DNA of 64,000 bases, from positions 21,250,191 through 21,314,190 of the forward strand of contig NC_049986.1 in NCBI RefSeq assembly GCF_000003815.2, in the 5' to 3' direction. Positions within the stretch are counted from its first letter, which is position 1; every line of letters begins with the position of its first letter. Below, in pieces: positions 22,574 to 33,467 of this stretch. The DNA is from Branchiostoma floridae (taxonomy: Eukaryota > Chordata > Leptocardii > Amphioxiformes > Branchiostomatidae). Both the position numbers and the translations under genes were made by a program. The notes under the pieces were generated by a model that was not told where the DNA came from, ran no database searches, and worked only from the letters and a program-made list of their open reading frames with translations.

Positions 22574-24229
22574 GGCGATGACTCTTATCTCCCAAGCAAC
22601 CCTGGAGAGAACGTAAAACATCTTAGTTCAGGTATGCTATCATACTGATTAGAAATGTATGATACCATCTCAACATGTACTGTCTGACTACAAAATGATA
22701 GCTGTCTGATGGTGACTCATACCTGACTCAGCTTAGACCATTGGGGATTTATCATGATTCGTATTAAGCAAAGGCTCTAGCAGGTCAATCTATTTCATTG
22801 GATATATTTTTTGTCTCTTGTTTATCTGGATTCCTACCATGTCCTACACCCTGGCAAAGACGTATGTGAGCATTATTTGTTTTCTGCGTTGCAATTGTCT
22901 TTCGGTAACTCACACCATCATGCCATTTGTGTGGAAACAAGAATAACATAGCTTGTTTGAACACAAGGGGATAGACAGGGATACAAAGTAGATTTTTGAT
23001 TAATTACTTCCTGCATATCAACAAACAGACGGCTACAAGTAGAAAATGCCAAGAAATATTACCAGCTCCCATGCCAAGTAAGTCTTAAATTACGATTTTA
23101 TACGACATAACCAGTTGACAGCCAGCCGACACGGTCGGTGAACTTTGAAAACCCACCCGTAGACGAATTCGAACGGTCAAAGGACCCTAGCCTTCGATAG
23201 ATGTACTTTAACCGCCGGCAGAAAATAAAAATCGTTCGTAGCTTCACAGTTGTTCCACGGCAAGAACGGGGAACGGGACGTCTCGGCGCAGAAAGAGCAA
23301 CCTTTTCACAAAATGGCAAAGAAAACCAGGTAACAGATCTAGAACCGTCACAACTTCCGGGTTCGAATTACCTTGCGCGAAGGTTTATGGGTAAACTATT
23401 AAAATTATGTCCTTTCTGTACGTTTCTGTTTATGACGGTCAGTATTGTGTACTACATGCAATTTTAAAATGTTTTTTAAAACATTTCATTCCCCCCAACG
23501 GAAGCAATCGCAAAAGTATACAAACGAAATTGGACGTATGGTATGTCGGCTTGTTTGTGGGGACAAAGTTCAACCTGGCACTGACTTCCTTTGTCACTTG
23601 AAACGGAACAAGAACTAAAACGCCAAGTCGTTGTCTTATCGTCAAGGCCTTAATGGGCCCTTTCATAGTTGTCTTGGTCGCTCTTTCTCTACATAACGTT
23701 ACATGCACACACACACACAAAGAGAGACAGAGAATATATATATATGGATACTTATGTAGCTATATGGATCAAGTTATAGGTAAGAAGTATCTTTTTCATG
23801 TAACGCACCGGTATTTCTATGTCCAATTTGAAGTTGTTTTCATCATTTCAAATCTGTTCTTACGCAATTATCTAGGTATAGGACTAGGTAAAGTCATTCG
23901 GACTTACGTGCTACTGTTACACCAGGCAAAAAGTAATTACTACAATTTGAAATTAATAAAAACAACTTAAGTAAAACGCCAACAATCAATACCCTGGTCC
24001 TAAGCTATATAAACTTTGAGCATCACAACAGAGCACTCTATCGATCTTTCCAAATGTTCAGCATAAGAAGCATCATTTACCTTGTGCAGATAGCTAGTCT
24101 GAAAACAAATGGGTCTTGTTCTGCAAAAATAATACTTTGTAACAACAGCGTAGTAAACAAATGACTGCGACATGTATAATTCATATTTCATTTGTATGCT
24201 GATCTTAACGGTTCCTCATATGCTTCATT
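22574..24229. other. Spacer between kelch-like paralogues 2 and 3
   Basis: No gene supported. A short AC repeat followed by an AT repeat lies at about 23706-23744. A GTATGAGT donor-like site on the minus strand near 22719 could belong to a noncoding 5' exon of paralogue 2. Confidence 0.5.
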
Positions 24230-26401
24230 CTAGGTTTGTAGCTTCTTAAGGTCCCTGCAGTACCACCGGGTCTCACGTTTCTTGGTCAGAAGGAAGCCGT
24301 GACCAAACAAAGGCACGGGTAGGGACGCATTCCAGCTCACTGTGCTGTCTTTGCCGTCAATCTTAGGGTTGACTAGTGTATCTGCGACCCCTGCCTGCCC
24401 ATCAGCATACAACCTGTTACGTGATGTGCGAATGAAGTGCCCTGCAAAACCTAGTTCATCCTCTACATCCATGAGTAGGGTTTTCGTACTGGCATCGTAG
24501 GCGTACATCGTTGGGTCATAAAGTTCATCACCTCCAAACATTTCGGCGGAAAAGAAATAAAACGTGTCATCAACAGCTATCACAAACACATGGGAAGGCT
24601 CGCTGGTTGAGTCCGCTGTATCCACCTTTAACTCCAAGTGCGTCCAACTTTGGGTTTTGATATCCAAGGCATGAACGCGGAGTTTTCTGTAGTAGATTAT
24701 TTTTGGCAATTCGTATCGCCTTCTAGGTAACTTTCTCCGTTCCTCAATGTTCGTTGTCGCCTCAATGACCACAATCGTACCTCCGCGCCCTGCCACCGTA
24801 AGGCGTGAGGAAGGGTCTACTGTTGGCGTTGCCGGTCCCGTAGGCGGCTTTATCCAAGCCTCTACTTCAAGATCGTAACAATCCATGCTGAACCCAGACG
24901 TGTCGTCAATGTCACCTCCAACCAGGAACAGTTTTCCATCAACGACAACTGACTGGTGCCCTGCCCTACCTCGAGGCATGTCAGGTAACTTTGACCAAGT
25001 GTCTGTTGGGAAATCATAGCAAGAGGCTTGTTTGACTGGTGCGGTGTGAGGGCCCTCACCGACCAAAGGATGGACACGCCCTCCTGTTACGTACAGGCGT
25101 CCCTTTGCCATTGCTACACTCATGTATCCCAAGACAGGCATTGGAAGGTCAGTCATGTGGTAGTATTGACGAGCATTTGGATCAAGGCAAATTATACTTC
25201 GCATGGCGACCGGCTGTTCAGGACTGTCAACTGGTTGATGATGTTGATCGACTTCTGCCTTGGAAGAAGAACTAGCTGTTGGAAAGCTGTGAGTACCAGG
25301 CGTGGCTTGCCTGTGCTGATCCGGTGGCTTTGGTTTGGCTGTATGAAAGGCCTTCCAAATGCTTTCCCGTGTCCATGGAACCATACGCCAGCGTCGCGGG
25401 GTGAATTTGAACTGACGATTGACTGCTCTCCAACCGCCAACTATGATTGCTAAGTCGTCAGATGTGCCGGGCCTAGGTTTGGTTTGAGCGCCATCTCCCT
25501 CCGTGGCTGTAGGCAGTTGCATTCTCTCCTTTGCTGCTGTGATTGCCGACAGAATCTCAGCGGACTGCCTTACCAGAGGGTGGGACTCCAGCTCTCTAAG
25601 CAGACTGACCCTCACGTAAGATAAGCGAATCGCAGGCAATATCTGTGATACTGCTGTTTTGCGATTTTCAGGGTCATGGTCAAGCCATTGTATCACAGTA
25701 TGGACGATGTCTTCTTCACTCATGACCTGCAAAGTGTCGTCTGTGAGCAGATCCACTAACTCCTCCGTCGGAAGGCTAAAAAACTCGTCATTTTGTCGGA
25801 CGTCCGAGAAGTTGGACACCATCTCTTTCCTTGCTTTCTTTTTCAAATCAGGGAAACCATACATGTCGGCGAGGAACATGACACCCAAACAGTTCGACGG
25901 GCTAAGGTTTTCTTGGATGAACACTTCGCAATACTTCAGGATCTTGTCAAACTGTAGCAAGTGGGCCGCCTGAAGAATATCCTGGACGTCGTCTACACCG
26001 ATGCAGATCTCCCCCGTGTACACGAAGTCCAGAATCTTGCCGAAACTGTTGGAGACTATTCCTTGCAGCCGTACTGTCCTCGCATTGCTTTCAGCGAGGT
26101 TGCAAGACAGCATGGTCTTGAAGTACGGTACGGACGCCAACACTGCCCGATGACAAGGGAACTTCCTACCCTCTACTTCTACCACCACATCAACGAATTC
26201 TCCGGTTTTACGCTGGGCGCCGAGCTCTGCACGGAGTTCACAACTATGAGTTACGTGCTTGAAGGTACGAGAGTCGGTCTCTACGGATTCATTCCCACCC
26301 TTTCTTGCATTGTATATGCTGTCTATCCATGCGTTTATGTTGTCCTGGGGTGAGACATACTTGCCGTACCTTTTTCTGTAGCCACGCTTTCCCCTGGGCA
26401 T
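24230..26401 (-). CDS. Kelch-like BTB-BACK-kelch protein, paralogue 3
   Basis: Single coding exon, 723 aa, ATG at 26401, 15 bases after an acceptor (accaaattttctag). A basic N-terminus (MPRGKRGYRKRYGKY) precedes a BTB from about 66 (GEFVDVVVEVEGRKFPCHRA) and a BACK domain (VIQWLDHDPENRK). The kelch region has an extra Pro/His/Ser-rich insert at about 345-400 between the first and second motifs. Later motifs include YVTGGRVHP and LFLVGGDID; the end is WYCRDLKKLQT. More similar in its BTB to paralogue 4 than to 1 and 2. CUL3-adaptor function is a family inference; the long insert suggests a different substrate or regulation. Confidence 0.92.
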   Translation of the reverse strand: MPRGKRGYRKRYGKYVSPQDNINAWIDSIYNARKGGNESVETDSRTFKHVTHSCELRAELGAQRKTGEFVDVVVEVEGRKFPCHRAVLASVPYFKTMLSCNLAESNARTVRLQGIVSNSFGKILDFVYTGEICIGVDDVQDILQAAHLLQFDKILKYCEVFIQENLSPSNCLGVMFLADMYGFPDLKKKARKEMVSNFSDVRQNDEFFSLPTEELVDLLTDDTLQVMSEEDIVHTVIQWLDHDPENRKTAVSQILPAIRLSYVRVSLLRELESHPLVRQSAEILSAITAAKERMQLPTATEGDGAQTKPRPGTSDDLAIIVGGWRAVNRQFKFTPRRWRMVPWTRESIWKAFHTAKPKPPDQHRQATPGTHSFPTASSSSKAEVDQHHQPVDSPEQPVAMRSIICLDPNARQYYHMTDLPMPVLGYMSVAMAKGRLYVTGGRVHPLVGEGPHTAPVKQASCYDFPTDTWSKLPDMPRGRAGHQSVVVDGKLFLVGGDIDDTSGFSMDCYDLEVEAWIKPPTGPATPTVDPSSRLTVAGRGGTIVVIEATTNIEERRKLPRRRYELPKIIYYRKLRVHALDIKTQSWTHLELKVDTADSTSEPSHVFVIAVDDTFYFFSAEMFGGDELYDPTMYAYDASTKTLLMDVEDELGFAGHFIRTSRNRLYADGQAGVADTLVNPKIDGKDSTVSWNASLPVPLFGHGFLLTKKRETRWYCRDLKKLQT

Positions 26402-26880
26402 GGTGGTTGTAGTTTCCTAGAAAATTTGGTAAAACACGTTTGATCAAACGGACCAAAGATATGCATTATAATTGGTGTTATTACAGTTAAAGCCAGGTCC
26501 AATGAGCGAATGTGCGTCTTGCTGAATATAGCACGAGAGCGATACATTTGTACATTACAGTAGACCGACCCTATTGCCCCACTCAACTCACACAAGCAAA
26601 TGCAAATCTAAACATAGAAAGGCAAACGATTTAACAACCAATCCCTTAAGAGTTGACATAATAATTATGATAGACAGCCAGTGGTATATCGACACCGTCC
26701 ATACATATTGTAATGTTTCACGTTGTTATGTACACGTAATGTGTGCTCCGAGGAATGGAAACTGGTGCACCGTGTTTTCTTTTGAGGCTACGGATATGGA
26801 CTACGGTTGACTCCTTGATACAGGTAGAACTATACGCATTCTACTTTTTACAACAGTCGGGTAGTTGGATACAGGCTTTT

Positions 26881-27225
26881 ATTTGACGTCATCTGAGCCA
26901 TGTTGGATTACAAAGTTCGTCCGTAAAAAAACGTACACGTACACGAAGATGCCATTGCTGAATCCAATTATCCACCAACATGGTCTCCGGGGGATTCAAA
27001 TTATAATTGCCATGACAATGGGAAGCCTGTATTGATATCATAATAATCATACTTTTATTCCCTCGGCGACCATTTTGGTGGGTAATTCTATTACAGCGGC
27101 AGAATGTTTTTGTGTTTAACAGACTTGCATATAGCCGTGAAAATACGACTCCTTTGAGCTATTCTTCAGGGCTAACTTGCACACTGCCAAGTTCGTGCCA
27201 ACATGGTGCAAATGACGTCATGTGA
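26881..27225. repeat. Foldback element, about 340 bp
   Basis: tgacgtcatctgagccatgt on the left pairs with acatggtgcaaatgacgtca on the right. Inside, aattatccaccaacatggtc pairs with gaccattttggtgggtaatt. The arms are imperfect, so an old non-autonomous element. Both ends carry TGACGTCA/TGACGTCATC, a CRE-like octamer, which may be incidental. Confidence 0.65.
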
Positions 27226-28119
27226 AAAACAGTCTCTCTCGTTGTTTTAGAACTAACAAATGCACACATGTAAGGAAGAACGTGTTACTTTATCACGATC
27301 GTCGGCGCAAACAATAAAAATCTCCGGAATTTAAAACATCAGTCGAAAGTTAATCATAATTCAACACTCGACCACCCACCTGCAAATGCTATGAGACGAA
27401 AAAAAAAACTTCGGCAGGGTTTTCAGCTTGAGAAACGAATGAGCGCTTGGAAAATAACTTCAAAGGGGCCGGCCCTGTAAGACCATCAAAGAAGCTCTTT
27501 AACAGTAAAGTACTTTCCAGGAGGGGAAACTACAGTCACAACAAGGAAGGTCACATTCTTGTATTGTCGCTTCTTTTACATCTGGGACTTCGCTGTGCGG
27601 AGGCTTGTGGGTACTCTATGTACCAGGTGTTCATTCTTTTTTGTTTTGTCATGTAAAACTACGGTTCTGACAGCTGGATATGATTTACGTTCTCTTGAAT
27701 ATATTTCTAGTTCTCTTTTCTATCAGTAGTGAACGTTTAGGAAAACTTGAAACTTCGAAAGTGGTTGGACACTTACTATTGAGACTATTTATGTAAAAAT
27801 AAAGTTCAATCCGGTACCAACTCCCTCTATGCGCAAATAAAATGAGCGGATAAACACATTGTCCTATGCTCATAACGTCATTACTTCAACAGGTGACAGG
27901 TGGTACAGTGCATCATTGAATTGTCGTACTGCAGTACTGATAAATCATAACATCCACAATACCGACGGATACCAACATGATGCTATAATCTAAGTCTGTG
28001 CTAGGCAGTTCATAATGGTCATATCAACATAAGGATATTAGCATGAAAGTTCATCTATGTTGGTAAATGACATTATGGATAAACTAAAATCTAACTAACC
28101 AACAGTAGAATTGATTGGG
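27226..28119. other. Gene-free spacer
   Basis: No coding or repeat structure recognised besides short AT-rich tracts. Confidence 0.4.
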
Positions 28120-28125
28120 ACTTAC

Positions 28126-28170
28126 CCAAATTTTGTCATTCTTGCTCACGGAATGGACATAGCGATATTG
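28126..28170 (-). other. Candidate noncoding 5' exon of kelch-like paralogue 3 (3' end)
   Basis: On the minus strand CAAAATTTGG is followed by a perfect GTAAGT donor (28125-28120). Almost the same sequence, CAAAATGTGG|GTAAGT, sits upstream of paralogue 4 at 32486. A shared gcgatat lies 33 and 38 bases further upstream respectively. Conservation between paralogous positions suggests homologous first exons that splice to the acceptors just before the ATGs. The right limit shown is arbitrary. Confidence 0.4.
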
Positions 28171-28812
28171 TTAATTCAGTTACCATAGAGCCGACTTAAA
28201 TTTGAGCCAATAGCACATTAAAAGTTAATCCTATCATGTTTGTCTACTACTGTCAATGAGGTTATATGTATAAGCTACTTGCTACTATCTATTTAGATTT
28301 TCTTTGGTATATATACACCAGTAACGTTATATAGCAATATCAATGGACTGTGACCGTCTGCACCGTGTTCTCGATTTTGATCAGAAGTGACACTGCTACT
28401 GTTAGTATTACAACCCTCAGCAAATAGCCTGATTAAATTTCGCTTATAGCAGCCCGCCAACCATCCGCCGGCCCCCTAGAAGGGGAGGGGCCAGTTACAG
28501 CCCTGGACAGCGGGAGTTTGTGTTACAAAGACTACTCAGCAAAGTACATGCTAGGAAACTTGGAACTCAACAACAAGATATAACCTCAAAGCAGATGTAT
28601 TTCGCTGTCACCTTTCAAGTGGTGCATTTTTGCCGCTGTTCTTATCACCATAAAAACTACTTTGAGATAACTAAAACACTACAGTCCGTCCTATAGGCCA
28701 ATTCCTGGTCCTACAACATGATTGTGCCATACTGACTTTTCACCCTCTATTCATTAAGACATTAACAGACCCACACCAGGCTACCTAAGAGAAACCCCTA
28801 GAACATTGAGGT
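28171..28812. other. 3' flank of kelch-like paralogue 4
   Basis: Probably contains the 3'UTR of the minus-strand gene. The tagcctgattaaa repeat shared with 2651 occurs at about 28427. Nothing else recognised. Confidence 0.4.
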
Positions 28813-31129
28813 CTAACTCCCGGCGCTCCCAGAAGCTGAGCTCTCCGCCTTTGGTGCCACGTCTTCCACCTCCTTGTCCCTCAGTGTCTGCAACTTGTCC
28901 CTGCAGTACCACCCTATTCCGCTCTTCTTCACCCCAAGGCACGTGTGCCCCTCCAGGGCAAAGGGTATGCAGACCTTCGTTTCAATGATGCCTTTGATCC
29001 TGACCCTGCCCTTGAACGTGTGTTTGATGACAAAACTCGTCATGCCCTGTTGTTGTGTACGAATGAAGCTGCCCGTTAAACCTGCTCCATTCACAACATC
29101 AGCCTTGCATAGGCTCCCATCCTTGGTATCGTAGGCATAGATTTGATTCCGGTTCTGTAAGTAGTCGCCATGGTCGGGATGACCTTCGAACAGGTAAAGA
29201 TAAAGTTTGTCATCAACAGCAGTGGTCCAGATGTTCTCCTTCCTTACAGCGCTCTTCAGTGGTACAACCGCGTACACCGCACGGTCCGTCGCCACGTCAT
29301 ACGCATGTACGTACAGTATTGGATACTCGCTCGAAGACTGGGCAGAGTCAACCGTTGGATTCGTCGCAATCTTCTGCGACACCTGGATGATCAGAAGCTT
29401 GAGGTTACAGACCGTTGCCGTGAAGTCTGATGAAGCGTCGATTGCCGGTAGTGTCGGCGGCTTTATCCAGGCCCCCTCTCTGATGTTGTAGCAATCCATA
29501 CTGAACTGAGACTTGTCCTCATCATGGCCTCCAACCAGAAACAGTTTCCCGCCAACCACAAGAGACTGGTGCCCTGCCCTCCCGCGTGGCATGTCGGGTA
29601 ACGTCATCCAGGTGTCTGTCGGGAAGTCATACCTGAAGGCTTGTCTTGACGGCGGCGGGAGAGAGAACATGGACGTGGCGGGATCCTGCCCACCTGTGAC
29701 GTACAGGTGACGCCCCTCGCTCGCCACGCTAACGCACCTGGTCACCGGTGTCGGCAGCTTGGTGATGTGGTAGTATTGCCGGTCGTCCGGATTCAAGCAG
29801 AAGATGGTCTGCTGAGGCTCGGACTCTGGCAACAGGTCGGAAACGTTCGGCCGGTGTTCACGTTCATGTTCACGAGGGTTGCTTCGCTTCACCGCCCTCC
29901 AACCACCGACAATGATCGCCAGGTCGTCCGATACCCCTCGTCTGGGCCCCTTTCCTCCTACCGCGCCTGTGTTTAGTTGCCATACACCCCGTAAGTGTTC
30001 CTCCTTAGCTGCTGTAAGCTTGGCCAGACACTGAGGAGACTGCTGCGCCACTGTGTGTGATAATAGCATCTCGAGCACACCGACTCGCACATGTGATAAG
30101 CGAATCTCTTGCAAAATGGTGGGCAGAGCTGACTTGCGGCTTTCAACATTGTGGCCGAGCCATCGTATCACAGCGTTGGCAATGTCGTCTTCGTCCGTAA
30201 CGTGGATTTCATCATCTTCAAGTAGATACAAGAGCACTTCTGCTGAAAGGCACAGAAACTCCTCAGTTTGAACGACTTCTGCAAATCGAGATAAAGCCTC
30301 ATACCTTGCTTCCCTCTTCAAAGAAGTCATATCGAGACTGCCGGCTAAGTGCATCACACCCAGACAGTTGGACGGACTAAGGCATTCTATCATGAAGGTT
30401 TTGCAATAGTCTAGGACCTTCTCCAGCTGTAGCATGTGTGCTGCCTGTACAAGACTCTCGACGTCGTCTTTGGTGATGCAGAGTTTCCCATGATACAGGA
30501 AGTCCAGTATCTTTGAGAAGCTGGTAGAGTTAACATCGTGCAGCTGTACAACACCCGAGCGGCTTTCTGTGAAGTTGGATGACAGCATGGTCCTGAAGAA
30601 CGGCATGGACGCCAGCACCGCACGGTGGCAGCGGAACTCCCTTCCCTCTACCTTTAAACGAATGAATGAATGAATGGATTTTATTGCTCAACAATCGCAC
30701 AAGGCACAATGTATGGCAATCAATAGCAATTAATAGCTTTACAAACAACAGTACTACGAGGCTACGTACAGAACGACAAACCATTATCTATATCGATAAC
30801 AGTACAGTCATGTATGAGTGATCTGGTCTCGCAGTTGGAATAGACTATTAGTCGAGTTTTAAAAGTCTCATTATCATCATCATCATCATCATCATTATTA
30901 TCATGACAATCATTATTACCTTCACCACCACGTCAACGAATTCTCCGTTCTTGTACTGTCTTGCAAGTTCCCGAAGCAGCTCGGGACCGCGGTGATGATT
31001 CTTGAATGTACCGAATCCAGTACGACCCTTGCACTCTTCACCAGTCCTGTTCTGGAAGGCCTGCAGCCGGGCACTGTTCCCCTGCACGGGCTGGGACAAG
31101 TCCATGATGTACGTTATTTTCTTCTTCAT
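28813..31129 (-). CDS. Kelch-like BTB-BACK-kelch protein, paralogue 4 (two coding exons)
   Basis: Coding exons are 31129-30920 and 30651-28813, giving 682 aa. Exon 1 starts at MKKKITYIMDLSQ just after an acceptor (tatttctcaccag) and ends VDVVVK|GTAATA. Exon 2 resumes VEGREFRCHRAVLASMPFF after tttaaag, in phase 0. Paralogue 3 has the same residues uninterrupted, which confirms the join. BTB from about 60, BACK with AVIRWLGHNVESRK, kelch motifs IIVGGWR, YVTGGQDP and LFLVGGHDED, then WYCRDKLQTLRD and a Ser/Gly/Ala tail. The 268-bp intron inside the BTB domain carries GAAT and ATC simple repeats. Its donor is good but its acceptor lacks a polypyrimidine tract. Function inferred as for the other paralogues. 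Confidence 0.9.
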
Positions 31130-31202
31130 TGAAAACCTGGGCTGGTGAGAAATATAAAAGAGGAAAATATTAGCATACAAAAGCGTAAATGGTTATTATG
31201 GT

Positions 31203-31426
31203 ATTCATATAGTGAGGTTCTTTTAGCACAACCAAAAAGTAACTTACATCCAACGTTTCGGTGTCTGTCAGACACCATCATCAGGGTGGAATGACGGGAA
31301 ACTACTTCTTGCAGCTACTTATAGCCGATGTAGGTGGCGCTGCAGCAGCAAGAATGTCTGACAGACACAGAAACGTTGGATGTAAGTTACTTTTTGGTTG
31401 TGCTAAAAGAACCTCACTATATGAAT
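31203..31426. mobile_element. MITE-like foldback with about 65-bp inverted repeats
   Basis: Left arm attcatatagtgaggttctt, then ttagcacaaccaaaaagtaa, through caacgtttcggtgtctgtc. The right arm is the reverse complement ending cctcactatatgaat. It contains the CAACGTTTCGGTG.CTGTC core also found in degenerate copies at 41231-41348 and 55181-55254. No ORF, hence non-autonomous. Confidence 0.85.
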
Positions 31427-32390
31427 AAATGAAGTGATTCACGGAGGTTATCATGGTAGTAGATTTCTTCGTTCATGAATGTACCAAAGGAGACCTCAAG
31501 AGCATGAGGATCCATGAGATCTAGCTTCTGAACCAACTTATCAGTAATATGGACACAGCGTGCTCCATGAGTCCATCAAACAATTTAAAATCAACTTTTG
31601 AAGCATGTTATTTTAACAGCTTGTTATTATGAGTCCATTTATTCATTTCCGATCTGAAGTATTATATCTATTGTGTTCCCTTGGACCACCTTTTTTCACT
31701 TGGAACAGGGTCATTCATTCATCCGGTCGTTCGATCATTCCTTCAATCATCTATATAGGTTAAACTTTCGTTCAAAACATATAAGTTCTATATAACCCCT
31801 TTGTTGTATCTGAGCACATAACATAAAAGAGCTTGTTTCGTTCATAATAGAATGGATTTCTCGATGCATATGTACCCCCCCATGAAAGACAAACGTAAGC
31901 ACCATTGTAATACACAGCATACCCGAGAGGCCAAACTGTTACCAGGGCGACGCATGCCCGCCCCTCGTCTGTTCCAGGCCAACAGGCTTTCATAGAAAGT
32001 TAGAAAATCATTGAGCCTGTAGAGCATAGAGGATAGGCGCTCGAACATATAGAGTTGGGGGACCAAATAGAATTTCCCTGGATATAAACTGACCAAGCAA
32101 TGCAAGCATTGATGTAACGTCAAAGAAACATTGACAATTCTGACCTCCAGGGTGCACTGAATGGTGCTTTGTTCACTGTCGCGAAGCTTTTGAATTACAA
32201 AAACCACTTACTAGTACATTGTATCATTGAAAACGCAAAATTGTTCATTGGTTACTGCCTTCCTCCACCACCCCAGTGAAAACTTTGCTAAGAAAAGACA
32301 GATACTAGTAGACCTACAGTTATGTCTAAATCACTAGCCCTCGGGTTTGACTTTGCAACGCATCAATTTTGATTACGAATTCCAACACAC
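31427..32390. other. Gene-free stretch upstream of kelch-like paralogue 4
   Basis: Nothing coding recognised. Probably the first intron of paralogue 4 if its noncoding first exon lies at 32486. Confidence 0.4.
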
Positions 32391-33200
32391 AGCAAGGAGG
32401 TTAGACTACCCAAGGACGTCTCATTTAAACGTCCTTGGACTACGACAGAAAGTCTACAATGCTGTACTTTTGAATCAGTACTTACCCACATTTTGAAAAG
32501 ACTGAGCTACCAGCCCGGCTTTTTAGCGATATCACTTGTTGGAATGTATACGCAGGTTCACAGTAACACTTCTACAAGAACATCTGTTTGTGCTGGCAGC
32601 GGGCTAATAATGCACGAGCGTTGGCAGACACTGGGTATGCGGCGTCTTTCCTGGAGGAGCTGGGGAGAGAAATGGCTTCTCGGTGCGCGTGACATCATCG
32701 TCCCCAAGGCACCGAGGCTATAGCTTTTGCTTTGTTCATTCATTTGGTTGAAACAAAAGAACAACAATGCAGTGTCATGTATCAGTCACTGCCTCCAAAC
32801 ATGAATTCAATCCGGGTTTAAAAGGTACGTTGAAACAAGGAGGTTAAAAAAGTGATTTTTAACCTCCTTGTTGAAACATGCGAGAGATAGAATAGACAAT
32901 CTTTTTTTACCTTTTCACGTTATTGCACAGCGTTTGATATCTGTTTGTACCTTTACTATTAAACTTCAGACATGAGTCTGTACAACTACAAGGAGGTTTA
33001 GATCCACACAGAGATCATGCATTCTCTGAACCAGAAGAACCAAGGAAAAGGTGCAGTCGGGCATTCAATCGGATATTTGATGCACCTCGTTGTGTTGGAA
33101 CAATGTTGCAGCTTTCTTTAGAGTTAACTGCTGACTCAGACGAACTTTCGATGCTAGCAGGTTTTTCCAAGGAGGTAAAATGGGAGGTAAACCTCCTTGG
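32391..33200. repeat. Cluster of AAGGAGGT hairpin motifs upstream of ATF6
   Basis: Three short inverted repeats and two or more single motifs share a core. ccaaggacgt pairs with acgtccttgg (32410-32438). aacaaggaggttaaaaa pairs with tttttaacctccttgtt (32834-32872, 5-base loop). ccaaggaggt pairs with acctccttgg (33167-33200). Single caaggaggtt copies lie at 32393 and 32989. The cluster sits between divergent transcription units, the paralogue-4 5' exon at about 32486 and ATF6. Function unknown. Confidence 0.7.
32486..32530 (-). other. Candidate noncoding 5' exon of kelch-like paralogue 4 (3' end)
   Basis: The minus strand has CAAAATGTGG|GTAAGT (donor 32485-32480), nearly identical to the site upstream of paralogue 3 at 28126. 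It would splice over about 1.3 kb to the acceptor before the coding exon at 31129. The start of this exon is not determined; the right limit is arbitrary. Confidence 0.4.
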
Positions 33201-33306
33201 TTATATGACGTCATTGGTTTTTCTAAGCAACAAGTGGTTCTCGGTGTTTGTAACAACGACCACTAGCGGCTTAAATTAGAACTGCAGGCTTTTCCCAGAA
33301 TTTCAT

Positions 33307-33356
33307 TTCCGCGAAAGCGCGGTGCATGCTGGGTATAACTAAGCAGACGCCATCTT
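33307..33356 (+). promoter_or_regulatory. Probable ATF6 promoter core
   Basis: About 110-160 bases before the ATF6 start codon lie an E2F-like palindrome TTTCCGCGAAA (33307-33317) and a YY1-type element GACGCCATCTT (33346-33356, the reverse of AAGATGGCGTC). No TATA box stands out. YY1 sites close to the start are typical of housekeeping promoters. Motif identity is by eye only. Confidence 0.45.
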
Positions 33357-33467
33357 CACCGGTGGAGGAAGAAACAACATATTGTGGAGAGTTTTCTCCT
33401 CAGAAATCACGATTTTGTTGAATATCCGATCTTTTCACGAACAGGAAACTTAGATGGTGTTCTAGAG

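Noticed and set aside
33384-33467. Upstream in-frame extension of ATF6 (ESFLLRNHDFVEYP...)
   Set aside because: Starts at GTG, and the first ATG in frame is at 33468. The upstream bases are probably 5'UTR.
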